Assembly (NCBI GenBank): GCA_036852015.1
Contig: JAANDG010000010.1
Coordinates: forward strand, 124,001-188,000
Direction: 5' to 3'
DNA: 64,000 nucleotides
From: Pelodera strongyloides
Taxonomy: Eukaryota; Nematoda; Chromadorea; Rhabditida; Rhabditidae
Under the pieces are notes generated by a model, which saw nothing but the letters and a program-made list of their open reading frames with translations, did no database searches and was not told the DNA's origin. The translations under genes were made by a program, and so were the position numbers. Numbering within the stretch: position 1 is the stretch's first letter; the number at the start of each line of letters is the position of its first letter. Shown piece after piece: positions 11,124-23,689 of the stretch.

Positions 11124-14100
11124 TGCATATTAGGAGGACTACAGTTTCTTTCCAACATCCAACTCCAACAAGAAAAGGCGGATAAAACATACACTAGCAT
11201 CCGAGGGTCGACTTCTCTTGCTGCACCGGAGACGTCCGGAGATGTGCAAACACAAACAAGCGGGAGAGTGTGTGGCAAAGATCCGAATCTTGATTATCTT
11301 GAACTCCCTCTCGACTGACTGCTAACGAGGACGCACATCGGACGACGAACCTAAATTTTGAAAATGTGAAAGAAATAGGTAAACTGCCAACGACGTAAGC
11401 CGTACTTTCCAACAAATAGCTTGCATCCTATATGTTCATTACACAATGAGCAGATGCGATGCAAACATACGCTGTACAAAATAATAATAATAATAACATA
11501 CAATGAAATGAAATCGAGGAATCGAGTGTGAGAAGCTTTTTGTCGGCTACGCATCACAACGACAGCTTCCTCGCTGATGGGGACCGCGATCGCGGCCACC
11601 TTGCTGGCGCCAAAGTCGTTCTGCTCATGTAGATGCGCGACGCCACGACCCAAGGGAGGGAATATTAGGCAGCGGGGTCCTGAAATAAAGATAAAATAAA
11701 AAGGCCATACTTTCCAACGACGCAATTTCCATTCCAACACCACACGATGAGGCGGATGTCATTGGTTACCAATGGTATAAGTCATACTGAACCACTAAAC
11801 GAACACAAATGCGAGGATTTTCAATAATCATGTTTAGTGAAAATAGGACAAAACGCACATTTCCCGTTTTTATGAAGGCATCAAAAGAAGCTCCACAGTT
11901 GTCCTTCAACAGGAGACCGAGAAAGGAGGGATCCGAGATTGGTACCTTAAAATGAAAAATTCATTTTAGGAATGACCTGGACTACGTCGAAAGATTGACG
12001 GAGCCATTTACTTACAGCACCCTTATCGACAAAGTCATTAGAAAACGGCTATCCAGTAGCAACTACTTTATGCAAGATTGGCGGGAAAACAGGCGAAAAG
12101 CAGTACCTGGCACATCAAGCGCTGGCCGGATCGCGACCACAGGACAACGGCCGCAGAATCGACCGCAGAACTACTCAGTTTCTGGGCTCAACTCAGCGAA
12201 CATGCGGAAGCAGATCAATAGCTGAAGAACATAGCAAGATAAATAATGACAAAAAAACTAATAGGTGGGCCGAAGTACGCATACATAAAACATAAAATAT
12301 ATACAACTACAAGTACACACAATCCAAGCATTCCCAAATTGCACCGAGACACGGTGGTGCGGCGTAGAGCAGACGGCATTTTGAAAGCAGTGTCGTGAAA
12401 GCAAAGTAATGATATTGTTTGATGACATATCGGCGGTGCAAGGAAAACAACGTTGCAAAAAGCACAGAACTAGGCCAGGCCGAACACGATTTTTGTCTCG
12501 TGCGAAACTGATGGGCATTCGCGGAAGGATTCAGCTCTCATGCAAGATCAATGCAATTTTGATGCTCGAGTATGAACCGCCCGTGTTTGAACGTGTACGG
12601 TATGCTTGAGCCAATGAACGTCCGCCAAGTTTTGCGGGGTGTGTTAACCAATCATCATCCAGATAGATAGAGAGTATAGTGAACAGAGAGACCCCGGCAG
12701 AGAGAGATGGATCGGTGGTGATTTCATCATTGCGGCAATCCTAGCCGAGTGGTGTGCTTTCAATTTTCAGTAGATATGGCGTAGTTGTAGCTTTGCTTTG
12801 CTTTTATAATTGGTTTCAATCAGGACAGTATGCATCCCCTTCTAATCCTGTACTTAGTACTTGTTTGCTTATGAGTTCTAGCTCCCCGTTTCCTGTACAT
12901 TGAATGGTCACCGAAATTTTCAAGATCTTCGGAGAGTGTGCATTTTGGGTTCCTACGTCAGCTAACTTTGGCACACACATGACCCGCTTACTTTGTCATG
13001 TTGCGTGAAATTTTTTGCTCTTATTTGCGTGCTTTATTCGGAATTGCGCTGTTTTCCGCTGTGGACTGTAATGTTTTCGTTTAGGTTTCCCAGTGTCTGT
13101 TTGCCCTTTCGAAGGCTCGGGAGCTCTACTCGAAACTCCCTTTAGACGACTTGGAGCGACCAGAGGTACCGAATTACGTGCAATTTCTTCGAAGGTCGCC
13201 TTATTGTTTGGCTGGCTATGAAAACAGATTATGCTTCATTCGTCTGCGCTTATGTTCGTCACCTCTAATTTATAAGTTGTTTAGTTTGGATAGCTTGGTC
13301 CCTTCTCGATCGTCCCTGCCCCTACCGTGAGCCGTGCTTGCAATGGCAAGTTGCCTTTCGCGGGATTTTCTCGCTGTTGTCCGCCAGGCTGTTTTCGTTT
13401 CAGATAAATGGTGAGCGTGTTTTTAATATTTTCTCATACGATCACTGGATCCGCATTTTCGACGCGATTTTTTCAACTGTTGACGTCGAACAATTAAATT
13501 CTTTTTATTTTCTCGATTTCAATTGGTCAAGTATTCTCCAGCCTTGCCTCTTTTGTTTTATTTAAACTCGCTATTCATTTTAGTCAGACTTCTATCTATT
13601 GGACGAGCTACCGATGTCGATGTGTTGATGTCTCATGTCTCATTGTAAAAGGCTCGGACGATCGGATGAAGGATCGAAGATGCTTATCGATGTCGATCCG
13701 GAATCCAGATCTACTGCTAAATTCAGGATCAGGTAGTTACATTTCCTTTGATCCTTTCTAAATTCACCTTATTCGATTACGGTTGTGCGGAAAAATCTGC
13801 TGCTTCCTTAGTTAATTGGTCGCCTCAGTGCCAGTATTTGCTGACCGTCAATGTTAGTTTTTGTGACAAATACTTATTTTCCTTATTTTAGGTTGGCTCA
13901 TTCCCTCATTCGTTTATTTGGGATCATTGCCTATAGCATGTCTGCTGGTCCACTGATCCTCGGCCGTCGGAATCCATAACCTTGATTGCCGTGTCTTTTG
14001 GCCCAGCTCGAAATCCGTGATCACAGGCCTGTGCTTTAGGTGAGGCTTTATTTTGTTGTGACATTCGCTTCTTTTACAATTCATTGATACATGTCATTTT

Positions 14101-17100
14101 CAGCAAATTCCTGTAATTTATGCGGTATGTGTTGGCTAAACGGCTAAACTATATCTCTTTGTGAAATATTGATTAGCATCGAACTATTATATTTTTTTTA
14201 CGTGTGCACCGTTTTCTCTCGTAACAAGTGGATTATCATATTACAGCAGACGTCTCGTTGTGTTGTTCGACGTCTTCCTAACCAACTACTGCCGCCTACC
14301 TCGACTAACTCAACGTCGTCGCCCGTATGGCTTCCTTCTGTACTGTATATAATTTGTTAAGGTGTGTTTGACTTTTGCGACTCTTGATTATGTTGAGCTG
14401 TGCGTACTGTGTGCATTACCTTCTGTGAACCTTTTGAGCACTGCTAATTTATTTGTATTTCGGAACTTATTTTTTCATTTTTTAGGTCTTCGATCCTTCA
14501 CGGTCTAGCTCTGTTCCCGTCAGCACGTTGACCTGGTCCATGCCACGCACATGGCTCGCCTCGCCTACCAAGTACCGAACTACCAGTCTGCTCTCGAGGC
14601 GAACTGGCTCGGAGATGGACACTCTCGTCTGTAGGAGTAGGATTAAATTTTTTGAAGACAAAAAAGCAAGATGGCTGTGTCATACTCAAGATGAGGAGAT
14701 GACGAGCTTTCAGAGAGGATTTGTGTTAAGATTTAAAGTGTGAAGACTGAAATGAAAACATTTGAATGCAGAATTTGAGCTTTGTTGACTGTGATAGTTA
14801 TACATACCACATCTCTCTGAAGGTTCACGAATAAAAAAAGTAAACAGCCGAGAGCGAAAAAAAACAATAACGCTTATGAAAGTCAAAAAGGCTAAAAGAT
14901 CCTCGTATGGACACTTGTTTTTGTCTTCGGACAAGTTTTTGTATGTATTTTCTGACTTTTTGTAGTTTAGCTTTTAGTTATTTATTGTGGAGAACAAGAT
15001 ACTTTCATATTTGTTGCATTTACATCAGTCTTATGTGTTCTGATTACAACTATGATATTTATAGTTTAGTGTAGGCAGGTATAACATTTTGATGTATCTC
15101 TTCGCCCTTGCCCTCTCTTTCTCTTCTCACTCCTCTCTCTCTCTCTCTATCTCTCTCTTCTCTTCTCTCTCTTTGGATGGTGCTCTCCATATGGACCTTC
15201 CTCCTCTTGCCAGGCGCTGGTTTTGCATGCAGGTAATTATTTCACTTGTTGCTACGGTTCCTTCGGATTTCGGAAACGGTCTACTACCGTTCTATTTTTG
15301 TCTCTATTTGGTGATAACGTGCAGTTATGTGGAATCTTAACTTTTCGTTTTCCAGAACGTCCAGTCCAAGTCCTACCCTACAAGGAAAGGAGCAAGGACT
15401 GCCTTCCATGCCTGGGATCTGGGATCCGCCTCGATTCACCCGAAGTCTGCCTGGTTCCTTTCTACTAAGTATGTTTTCCTTCGCGTTAAATTACTTCTCT
15501 AGGTTATGGTGGATACTGTACTTACTTGGTAGTCCATGTTAGGTCGATAAGCTGTTGGCGTTAGTTACTACGGCATGTTCAGGATCATGCGCCATGTTTT
15601 GTGGTAAATACTTATTCATGTGGTTTAGGTTCGTCCACGGAGGTGTCCATTACGAAGTGATCGGTCATCACTTCCCGTCTATGGCGTCGATCTCTGCTAC
15701 TCTTTACGTTTCCACCCGCCAACTCGTTTTGATAAGCAATCTTCACACCAGTAGAAGACTTCCTATCGCATGATACCCGCTACAAGGTAGATTTTCTTTT
15801 GGCATCAGTGATTTGTCACGCCGTGCAGTATCCAGTATCTCACTGTTTGTGACGATTTCGTGCAACAGTCAACAACAACAGCTCGGCAAAGTATTTCGTG
15901 GTTTCGTACTCGTTTTGATATATACCAATATACTAGCTGTTTAACTGATTCTTACGAGACGAGCAGCAATTGATTCAGAAAAAAAGAAGCCCAACTCTGA
16001 GTTCAGTTTACTAATTTATTTGGTTTAGATGTCCACCGTAACTACAGGAGCATTATTGGTGTACCCCGACCCGACCTCCACTACGATGTCGATTTCCACG
16101 CCTTTGGGAACATTTATTCCAACCTCCACTCCGCACACATGGACGAGGACGACCTTTTATGCAACTTCAGTAGGTGCTTTTTTTAACTTTGCCGTGTTTC
16201 ATTTGCCTCGTTTAGTGGAACGTGAGCTACTTACTAGTTGTATTACTTTAGAGCGCATTAAATTTTTCGGGGCTGAAGTTTACATTTAAAATATAGGTTC
16301 GCTGGCTGCCTCCCTGTACTTCAATCCGTACACGCCGAGAGAACACATGGCCTGTGGCACTTGTCTCGTCGCCGTTGATCTGCCGTCTGCCACTTCACAA
16401 CACACTCGTGGTGAAAATCTGGGATCACTTAATAAAAAAAATTGTGAAGGCTGGCCACCTCAAGAAGAAGAGATGGCAATGAGCTTTCAGAGACTAGTGA
16501 AAAAATACCAAGGGATTTTGTAGGTTGATTTTTTTTAACGCGAAACAAGGAATATCCCATTTCCGATGCTCTGAAAGTTCATTTATGCACAAAAAATATA
16601 ACCGCCTATAGAGGAAAAAAGAAAGCCTCTATAAGAGAAACAGTTTGTTCGAAAAGATCCATGAGAGGACAATCTTTTGTATTAGCTATGTTAGTGTTTG
16701 TTAGTTAAGACCTTTGGACAAATGCTAGGATTCAAGGATTTGCTTATTAATTGACCTTTTTCAACTTGCTGTATTTTTGCCTAATTAGCTTGTAGATTAG
16801 AAGTGTATTAGATTGAGCCTGTAATGTAACGTGTGTTTTTACGATTGTATTGTTTTTTTTTGTGTGTGTGCTAATTATGCATGTGTCGTCTCATCGTGAT
16901 TCGACTGATCTTCATTCCATCTCAATCTCATCACAATGCACGCACAAGGCGATTTACAACAGGTACTTATTTCGTTTTTGTTCCAAGTTTAAGCGTTTTG
17001 ACGCATGTTGGTAAGTTCTCCGACTGGTCCCTGCCTCTCACTTGTGTGGGAATGTTGTTTAGTTTTAACCTCATTCTCATTCGTAATAACATTTCAGAGT

Positions 17101-18530
17101 GAAGGTCGCCCTCCTGTTCCAGAGGCCTGGAATCTCCAATTGCAAGTGCCGACCCGACAAGATAACTCCCCGTCTATAGGATTCAACCAGCGGATTGAAT
17201 GTTACATTCTACTTCGTATGTTTTAATATGTTATTTGGTGATTTTGCGGAAGGATTGTCTTATACGAAGAATTACTGTGTTTCCTTTCATTTCTAGAACT
17301 GATATGAAATACCTGATTTGGTCGATCAGTTTTGCTTTGTGGTTCGTGGCGTGTTAACATATTTTAATTTCCTTCTTGTTTAGTATCTCTCGCTCGCATC
17401 TAAGTGCTACACCTGCACGGTCATCTCCTCCTCCGCGCCACCCAGCTGTACACCGATTCGCTGCGAAGGTATGCTTACGTCAATTTTTCTTACTGCTTGT
17501 CAAAGTGAACAAAGTTCGAGTGCTGGTGCTCCATTTGGCTGAGTATCGTTCGCATAGTCATATTGCTGTTTATGACGATCATTATTAATTTTTGTGCTTT
17601 AGGCGTAGACCGCTGAACTTGGGGCGAATCTGGTCGAATGGAGCCTGGTCCTCCTCTCTCTCACCTCTCTGCTCCATTGATTCCTGCTGGTCTGACCACA
17701 CGACACACGACAGTTTGTAAAGGTATGTTAGAGCTAGTTTATTTTCTCCTTTAAATTTCTTCCTTTTGTTACCGTTTAATACGACTTTCAAATACTGGGT
17801 TTACGGCGGATGTGGATGCCTGCATAAATATGGATGAAAATGTTGATTATTTAGATCATCGTCCGTTTCTGGAGCGTCTTCGGACTGCCGATCGAACTTC
17901 GAGTCAAGTGGCACGTGCCGCTTCGTGTTGTTGATGTCGGTCAGACGTATTGCCCCCGCTACCTCAGCCTGCTCATCCACCTGCCCGTTGTGTCTCTTCA
18001 ACCCATGTTCGCCCAAGGTACTACTCAACAAAATGATTGAGACCTTTTAAGGTATGTTTTCTGGTTTAATCATTGTGTTTCTCTCATTTATATACTGCAA
18101 GTTTCACTTGTTGTAAGTAGTTGTGATATCACGTCACGCGAATATGATGCATTCCAGTCAGACAGATGAACTACGTATAAATTTAAACTAATTTTTTCTC
18201 ATTTAAGCTAACTTCCGTTTCTGGAAGTCTGAACTGGACCGCAGGACTTCGAGTTCGCCCGCGACTATTTCGTTTGCGGTGGGTGGGTGGAATCGACAGC
18301 TGTCCCCCGCTATCTCTCGTCTCTCTCCATCGTGTGGCCTCAAGTCTCCATGTCTACTCTTGGTATGTTTACAACTACAACTCTGCTTCTTTCATTTTAT
18401 TTCATTCCAGTGTACTTCTACTTCGAAACGCAACTAATAAACCGTTGCTATTGTTAGGCTACGCGTGGACTCGATTTTGTTTGTGTGTTTTGGGCCTGCT
18501 GGCCATAAAGTTTAAATTGTATTTATGGTT
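11124..18530. other. Centre of the composite element, no assigned gene
   Basis: Nothing recognisable as a protein was found. From about 13.3 kb the plus strand shows short segments bordered by AG and GTATGT-like sites (for example around 14250-14361, 15355-15470 and 17395-17470), resembling the flanks of the module array but more diverged. This suggests that the rightward exon series begins here. A CT-rich run lies at 15105-15175. Reading frames of up to 130 codons occur but match no family I know. Confidence 0.4.
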
Positions 18531-19687
18531 TGTTTAGGTCGAGACGGATTTTCCTGGAGTTGTTCGTGGACCAGGACTTCGTGAATCGTGCTGTTGATCT
18601 CGTCTCGATGTCTCGATCACGTCTTGCCGATGCTAGCTCTCTTCCTTGTCTCCAACGCGTCTCTTCAGGTCTCACTCTCGCCACGGTGCTACTTGCTACT
18701 CATCTAAATGGATTGTTCGACTTTTTAGGGTATGTTTTTCTTACTATCTTCCTTTCGTATGTCCGTCCTACAGGAATCAGGAAATATTATCGAGGTTCAG
18801 TTGCAGTTAAGGCGCTTTTCGCTTGCTTTTTTGTGATTGGTTTTTTTTTACTATTTACTATTTAGTTTTTTTTACTATTTAAGGTCGCCTTCCTTAAACC
18901 ATTTTGTGGGTGCACGTCAATGGTGTATAAAGTTGGCTCCTAAATTTATGATTGTTTAGATCGAGTCGCCTGCTGGAACACTTGCGGGTTATGATCATCG
19001 CCAGTCTTCTGTTACTTTTCTCTCGTCTCCGCCTCTCATCTGGTTCTACTACCTTGTGGAATGGATGGGTCTTTTAGGTTTGTGTCATCTGTTTTTTTTG
19101 CTACTAATCAGGGACACTCCTTCCATACACTGTTTGACTGTTGGGCGTGTGCAAGCCATCTGTGTAAACTTGGCTCCTAAATTTATGAACTTCAGGTCGA
19201 GTCAGTTCTGCAACGCGTGCGGATCAGGAAGTTCGGTCGTTCTGTGCGCCTGACGCCGCTTCCCGCTGTCATCACTAGCACGTATCTGTCGGTCTGTCGC
19301 CCATGACCATACTCAATATGGATTGGATCGCTCTTTGAGGTTTGTATCATTCAGTTGTTTTACTTCTTTTAAGTTCACACATTTCTTACACGATTGATAT
19401 TGAGTGTTTGCAAGTCATCGTCATCGGTGCATAAAGTAAAAAGTAATAAAATTGGATCCTAAATTTATGATTCTTTAGGTGAATTCGTTCTCTTGGAGTG
19501 ATGTCTTCGACAGCGTTATGTGATGTCGCTTCCGAGGTGCCATCATCGCTACGATCTCTGTCGCCGCCCCTGTGACCTATGACGTTTCTTCCGTTCTATT
19601 ACACCATGTTGACTGCATCGCTCTTTGAGGTTTGTATCTTTCAGTTTTTTTGTTACTGTCTAAGTTAACTAGTTAACAGTTAAAGCG

Positions 19688-19845
19688 AAATGCTAGCTTC
19701 TGTGGAAAATTTGCATATGATGAGCAAATCCTATGTATCCTATGCTAATTTTGTACGATTGCCGTGGACGATCGTACAAAATTAGCATAGGATACATAGG
19801 ATTTGCTTATCATATGCAAATTTTCCAAAGGGGCAAGCATTTGTC
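19688..19845. mobile_element. Near-perfect hairpin element
   Basis: The sequence folds back on itself around about 19765. The left arm holding TGGAAAATTTGCATATGATG and the right arm holding its complement pair over about 55 bp almost without mismatch, with weaker pairing for another 15 bp. It is a short foldback/MITE in the intron-like spacer of the module array. If transcribed it would form a long hairpin RNA. Confidence 0.75.
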
Positions 19846-20116
19846 TTTCTTACATGCAAGCCATCGGTACGTAAATTTGTGAACTTTAGATCGGGCTGGT
19901 TTCTGGAACGGTTCCGGACGGCTTCCCTCGTTTTCTGTGACGCATGTTTCATCACTACAACTACAATCTCTCTGCCGCCCTGTCTCCCATATTGTTCTAC
20001 TATAAGAAATGAAGTTCCATTTGAGGTTGGTATATCTTTCATCTTTTTTTGCTACTATTTAGGGATACGCCTTTCATACATTGTTGTGTGGGTGCAAGTC
20101 TTCTGTGTGTAAACTA

Positions 20117-20285
20117 GGAAGGGGTACAGGTTGGTGCGTAGAACACGCACGAACCACCTCCGGAAGCAATTCCAAATTTGTATATTTTGGCGAAACATGC
20201 TGTTTTGTGAAAGCTATCTAACAGGTCTAACACTAAGCTAAATAAACCACCTCCATTTACATTAAAGTACGGAAATTGTACCCTG
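20117..20285. mobile_element. MITE, CAGG(G/C)T-terminus family, copy 2 (inverted)
   Basis: Reverse-oriented copy of 10931-11115 lying between two modules of the right array. It carries CACGAACCACCTCCGGAAGC, and its CAGGGTACAATTTCCG terminus lies on the minus strand at its right end. It interrupts the intron-like part between modules 19890 and 20316. Confidence 0.65.
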
Positions 20286-21639
20286 AAACTTGGATCCTAA
20301 ATTTGAGATCTTCAGGTCGAGTCAGCTTCTGGAAGGCCGCCGGTCACTGGTTCTACCGCGCTGTCCGTCATCGCTGACATCACTGTCGCCTCTGTTGCTT
20401 GGTGTCCTTATAACCCACGAACTATGTGGATTGTTGGATATTGGATCGCCCTTTGAGGTTTGTTTCGTTTTGTTTTTGTAGCTGACAATAATGAGAATCA
20501 CACCAACGTCTTATCTGAATAACGCCTTTCTTATTACGGTACAACGGTACGTAAAGTTGAATCCTAAATTTATGATTCTGCAGGTCGCGTCAGTTGTCGG
20601 TCGGTTGTCAGTACTTCGACCGCGTTCTGTGACGTCGCTGCCCTCACTGTCATCTCTCCGTCGCTACCCTTGTCTCCCATCTTGTTATACTACTCAATAT
20701 GGATTGGATAGCCCTTTGAGGTTTGTTGTCCTTCCTACTTCTTGCAACATTCACGTGTAATCCTGTAATTGGTTTGGTGGGCGTGGGCGATGCCGGAAGC
20801 CGGTGTCTGTGAGTTGAACTTGAACTTTGTTCCAAGACGCTTTGGATTTGGTGTTGGATACGTGACTGCGAATTTATTTGTTCTTTGTTTTAGAACTGGC
20901 CGTTTCATGCGTCTTGCGTCTTCACGTCGTCTTCCGTCAACCAACCTTCACTCATCGTAGTGTGTTTGTATGTCGCCTTCCAAGTCACGCAGCTTCTTTG
21001 TTAAGGTATGTTGTATGAGTATCATTCAGGTTTTTGTTACTGTTTGGGTTAAGGTCACGTCTTTGTTGCTTTGTTCTACGGCTTTTTCGGTGCAAGCCAT
21101 CGGTCAGTCGGTGCACAACTTTGGATCGCAATTCCTAAATTTATGATTCTTTAGGTCGAGTTGGTTTCGGAACGCCTTGCGGATCAGGACTCCGACCATT
21201 TTCTCTTCCTGTGACGTTGACGTCGCTGCCAGCACTGCCGCTTCTTCGTTCTCCCTGTCTTCTATGATTGTCTACTACCCTGTGTGGATTGGATCGTCCT
21301 TTGAGGTTTGTTTTTCTTTCCTTATATCTTGCACGCTTGTAATCATGTTTATGTCTTTAGAGGGCGATGCCGGTGAGGCCGATGTTTATTTGCTGAGCCT
21401 TTGTTTCTAATTTAAAAACTTCGGTTTCTGTTAGATGTGATGAACGATCGAAGCATAAAGTTGAGTCCTAAAGTTCTGCTTCTTTAGGTCGAGCCTGCTA
21501 GTTACGGAGTGTGAACGATAAGGACTTCGCCACATTCGACGACTTCACTGCCATCATTATCACCACGTCGACGTCCTGTCTCCCATCTTTCTCCTACTAC
21601 TCGTACTCAATAAGGATTATATGAGCCTTGAGGTTTGTT

Positions 21640-22430
21640 TTTCTTTCCTTCAACAGTCGCGTAGGGTCGTTTTCGTATCTAATGGTTGTCTTTTGTTTCA
21701 AAAACCTTGGTTTCAGTATTGGTTATGTTCGGTTTTAGTATTGGTTGTGATCTGTTTTAGTATTGTTTGTTATGACTCGGCTAGCAGTTTATTAATTCGT
21801 TTGATTTAGATTGTCGCTGGTCTCTCGCTCCCTCTCTCTCTCTGGACTTTCCGTTGTCTGGATATCTACGTGGATGCGCATGTGTAATCAACCCTTGTGT
21901 CGAAGTCGCAGCTATTCTCGTGCGGCATCCACGTTTAGATTGTTGGGAAGAAGCATAGGCTTAGTATGATTAGAATTGGGCATTTTAATGTAAAGCAGTA
22001 GAGGGCGTTCAACATTTGTCACTTTTGTTTTCTCCGTATGAGCATATATTGATTGCATATCTTTGAACAAATGTTGAATTCCTAATCCTAATTACGAGAG
22101 TTAATAGGAAATTACTTGATTTCACACGTGTTATCCAGCTCCAGTATATTTGTTTATATTTTTTGTTTTCCTGTTATGTTAGATAGTAAGAATCGTATTT
22201 CGTAATTCTCATTATTTCCTAGGGATCTTTGTATTGTATACGTAATGCCCAGCGGTGCGCCTTGCAGTTAAGTTTCGTTAAGGATTTTTAGCTCGTTAGT
22301 ATCTTTGTAGCCCGTTTAGTTCGTTTGCAATATTGCTTTCTTTATGACCTAAGTTTGTGTGCTAGTTTCCAGGCATTTTGCGTAGTTTTCTTTGTATATT
22401 TCCCCTAAGTTTTGCCTCTGAACCTCAGTT
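21640..22430. other. A/T-rich spacer between module array and right arm
   Basis: T-rich sequence with no gene, tRNA or inverted repeat that I could support. If a rightward transcript exists, this would be its 3' part ahead of the AATAAA at 22775. Confidence 0.4.
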
Positions 22431-23680
22431 TCGCCTCTTCCTTTAGTCATCAATTCTTAGTTTCTTTGTTTGTTTCGTGGTTTACCTTTCGTTTATTGCG
22501 CGGGGTTCTAGATGCCGCTGTTGCGTATTTCCGTTGGCTTTTGCTCAGCCTTTCCTTTAGCTTTGCGCTAGTGTCTTCTCCGCTTTCCTTGTTGAGCCGA
22601 TTGCTTGCGCGTACGTTGTAGTCTCGGTACGGAGCTTATCCGTACTGGGATTACATTGATCGGAAACTAAGTACGCATAGCATACCGAATAAATCCCCAA
22701 GAACTGATTCTTGGCGGAACACGTATCCTCCAGTCTATAAGACTTGGTCCGATTGTTGATATCACTGTCTCCACAATAAAAAGTTACAATCTTTTGTGTT
22801 ATATGTTATGTCCGTTCGGTCCGTCCCTGTATGTTTGTGGTAACGTCCCTTTTAGCGCGCAGCGCCCCTCCCCAGCTCACCATGCGCGTGTTCTCCCTCC
22901 CCGCGCAGCTTCTCCATGCGCCCCTTCCTCCGCGCATCCCCTCCGCGTTGCTTCTGCCTGCGCCCATTCTCCAGCGCGGCTGCTCTCTCCGTCCCCCGCG
23001 CATGCCTCCCCTACGCGTCCCTTCCCTGCGCTCCCTCCTCCGCGCCTCGCCCCCTCGCTACTCATGCGCGCCCTTCCCCCGCCGTCCTCGCCCGGCTCCC
23101 TCCTTTCCCTGCGCTCCCCTCTCTCTACGCGCATCCCTCCCTCGCGGCATTCCATTGCTTCTCCCTGCGCCCCCTTCCCCAGTGGCCCTCCCTCCCCGCC
23201 ATTCCTCTCTCCCTCCCCCGCGCATGCCTCTCTCCCTCCCCCGCGCATGCCTCCCTTACGCGTTCCTCGCTCGCGCGGCTCCTTCCCCCGCGCATGCCTC
23301 CCCTACACGTTCCTCCCTCGCGCGGCTCCGTCTCCGCATGCGCGCCTTTCCCCGCGCTCGCTCTCCGTGCCTCGCACCTTCGCGCGTCCTACCTGCCCCT
23401 CGCCCCTCACGCGCGCTCTCTCCCCGCGGCCCCTCCCTCCCCCGCGCATTCCTTCCTCGTCCCCTCGCGCAACCCCTGCGCTACCTCCGCCTGCGCTTCC
23501 CTCCCTCGCGGGTCGATGACCCGCCCGTAGTTCAAGCGTGCGTTTATGATATTGAGGGAGCCCGTGACTTCTCCCTGCGCCCCCTTTCCCCAGCTTCTTC
23601 CGCGTGTCTTGTGAAAGAAAAACAACGCGCTCGCCGTCGGTGCAGGAAGTGCGCATAAGGGAACACAACTAGTATCTTAT
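22430..23680 (-). repeat. Right terminal inverted arm with pyrimidine-rich GC island
   Basis: This is the reverse complement of the left arm. Inner sequence from about 22430 to 22870 matches 2940-3350, and the pyrimidine-rich island 22855-23640 corresponds to 2100-2970, with shared blocks such as the one holding GCGCGCATGCG (left near 2574-2584, right near 23335). An AATAAA lies at 22775-22780 on the plus strand, mirroring the minus-strand one in the left arm. The GC-island parts match only as repeated short units, while the inner 400 bp match closely, so the island probably evolves by repeat expansion and contraction. Confidence 0.8.
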
Positions 23681-23689
23681 CTAATGTCG

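Larger units (their letters stand above)
18538..21632 (+). repeat. Right array of exon-like modules
   Basis: Plus-strand modules start after AG at 18538, 18960, 19196, 19479, 19890, 20316, 20584, 20894, 21155 and 21488. They end before GT at 18729, 19077, 19339, 19629, 20025, 20457, 20720, 21005, 21305 and 21632. Spacing is about 240-430 bp. The intervening intron-like parts are also repeated: each has a T-rich stretch after GTTTGT and a segment resembling CCTAAATTTATGATTCTTTAG just before the next module. The module at 20894 is the short type (GGCCGTTTCATG). This is the same family as the left array, on the opposite strand. Frames are not conserved between modules. Confidence 0.65.
2100..23680. 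mobile_element. ~21.5 kb inverted-repeat-bounded composite element with divergent exon-module arrays
   Basis: The two ends are inverted copies of each other (about 2100-3350 and 22430-23680). Inside, repeated exon-like modules lie on the minus strand on the left (4.3-6.4 kb) and on the plus strand on the right (about 18.5-21.6 kb). Splice-like borders on the plus strand continue back to about 13 kb. No transposase, integrase, polymerase or cellular protein was recognised inside. It could be a foldback-type transposon with long structured termini, or an old inverted segmental duplication that produces two outward noncoding transcripts. Other small elements are inserted in it (6894-7133, 10931-11115, 19688-19845, 20117-20285). 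The outer boundaries are good to about 50-100 bp and no target-site duplication was established. Confidence 0.6.

Noticed and set aside
22794..23668. Long frames of 121-275 codons in the right arm
   Set aside because: Same base-composition artefact as the left arm; the matching inverted copy does not conserve the frames.
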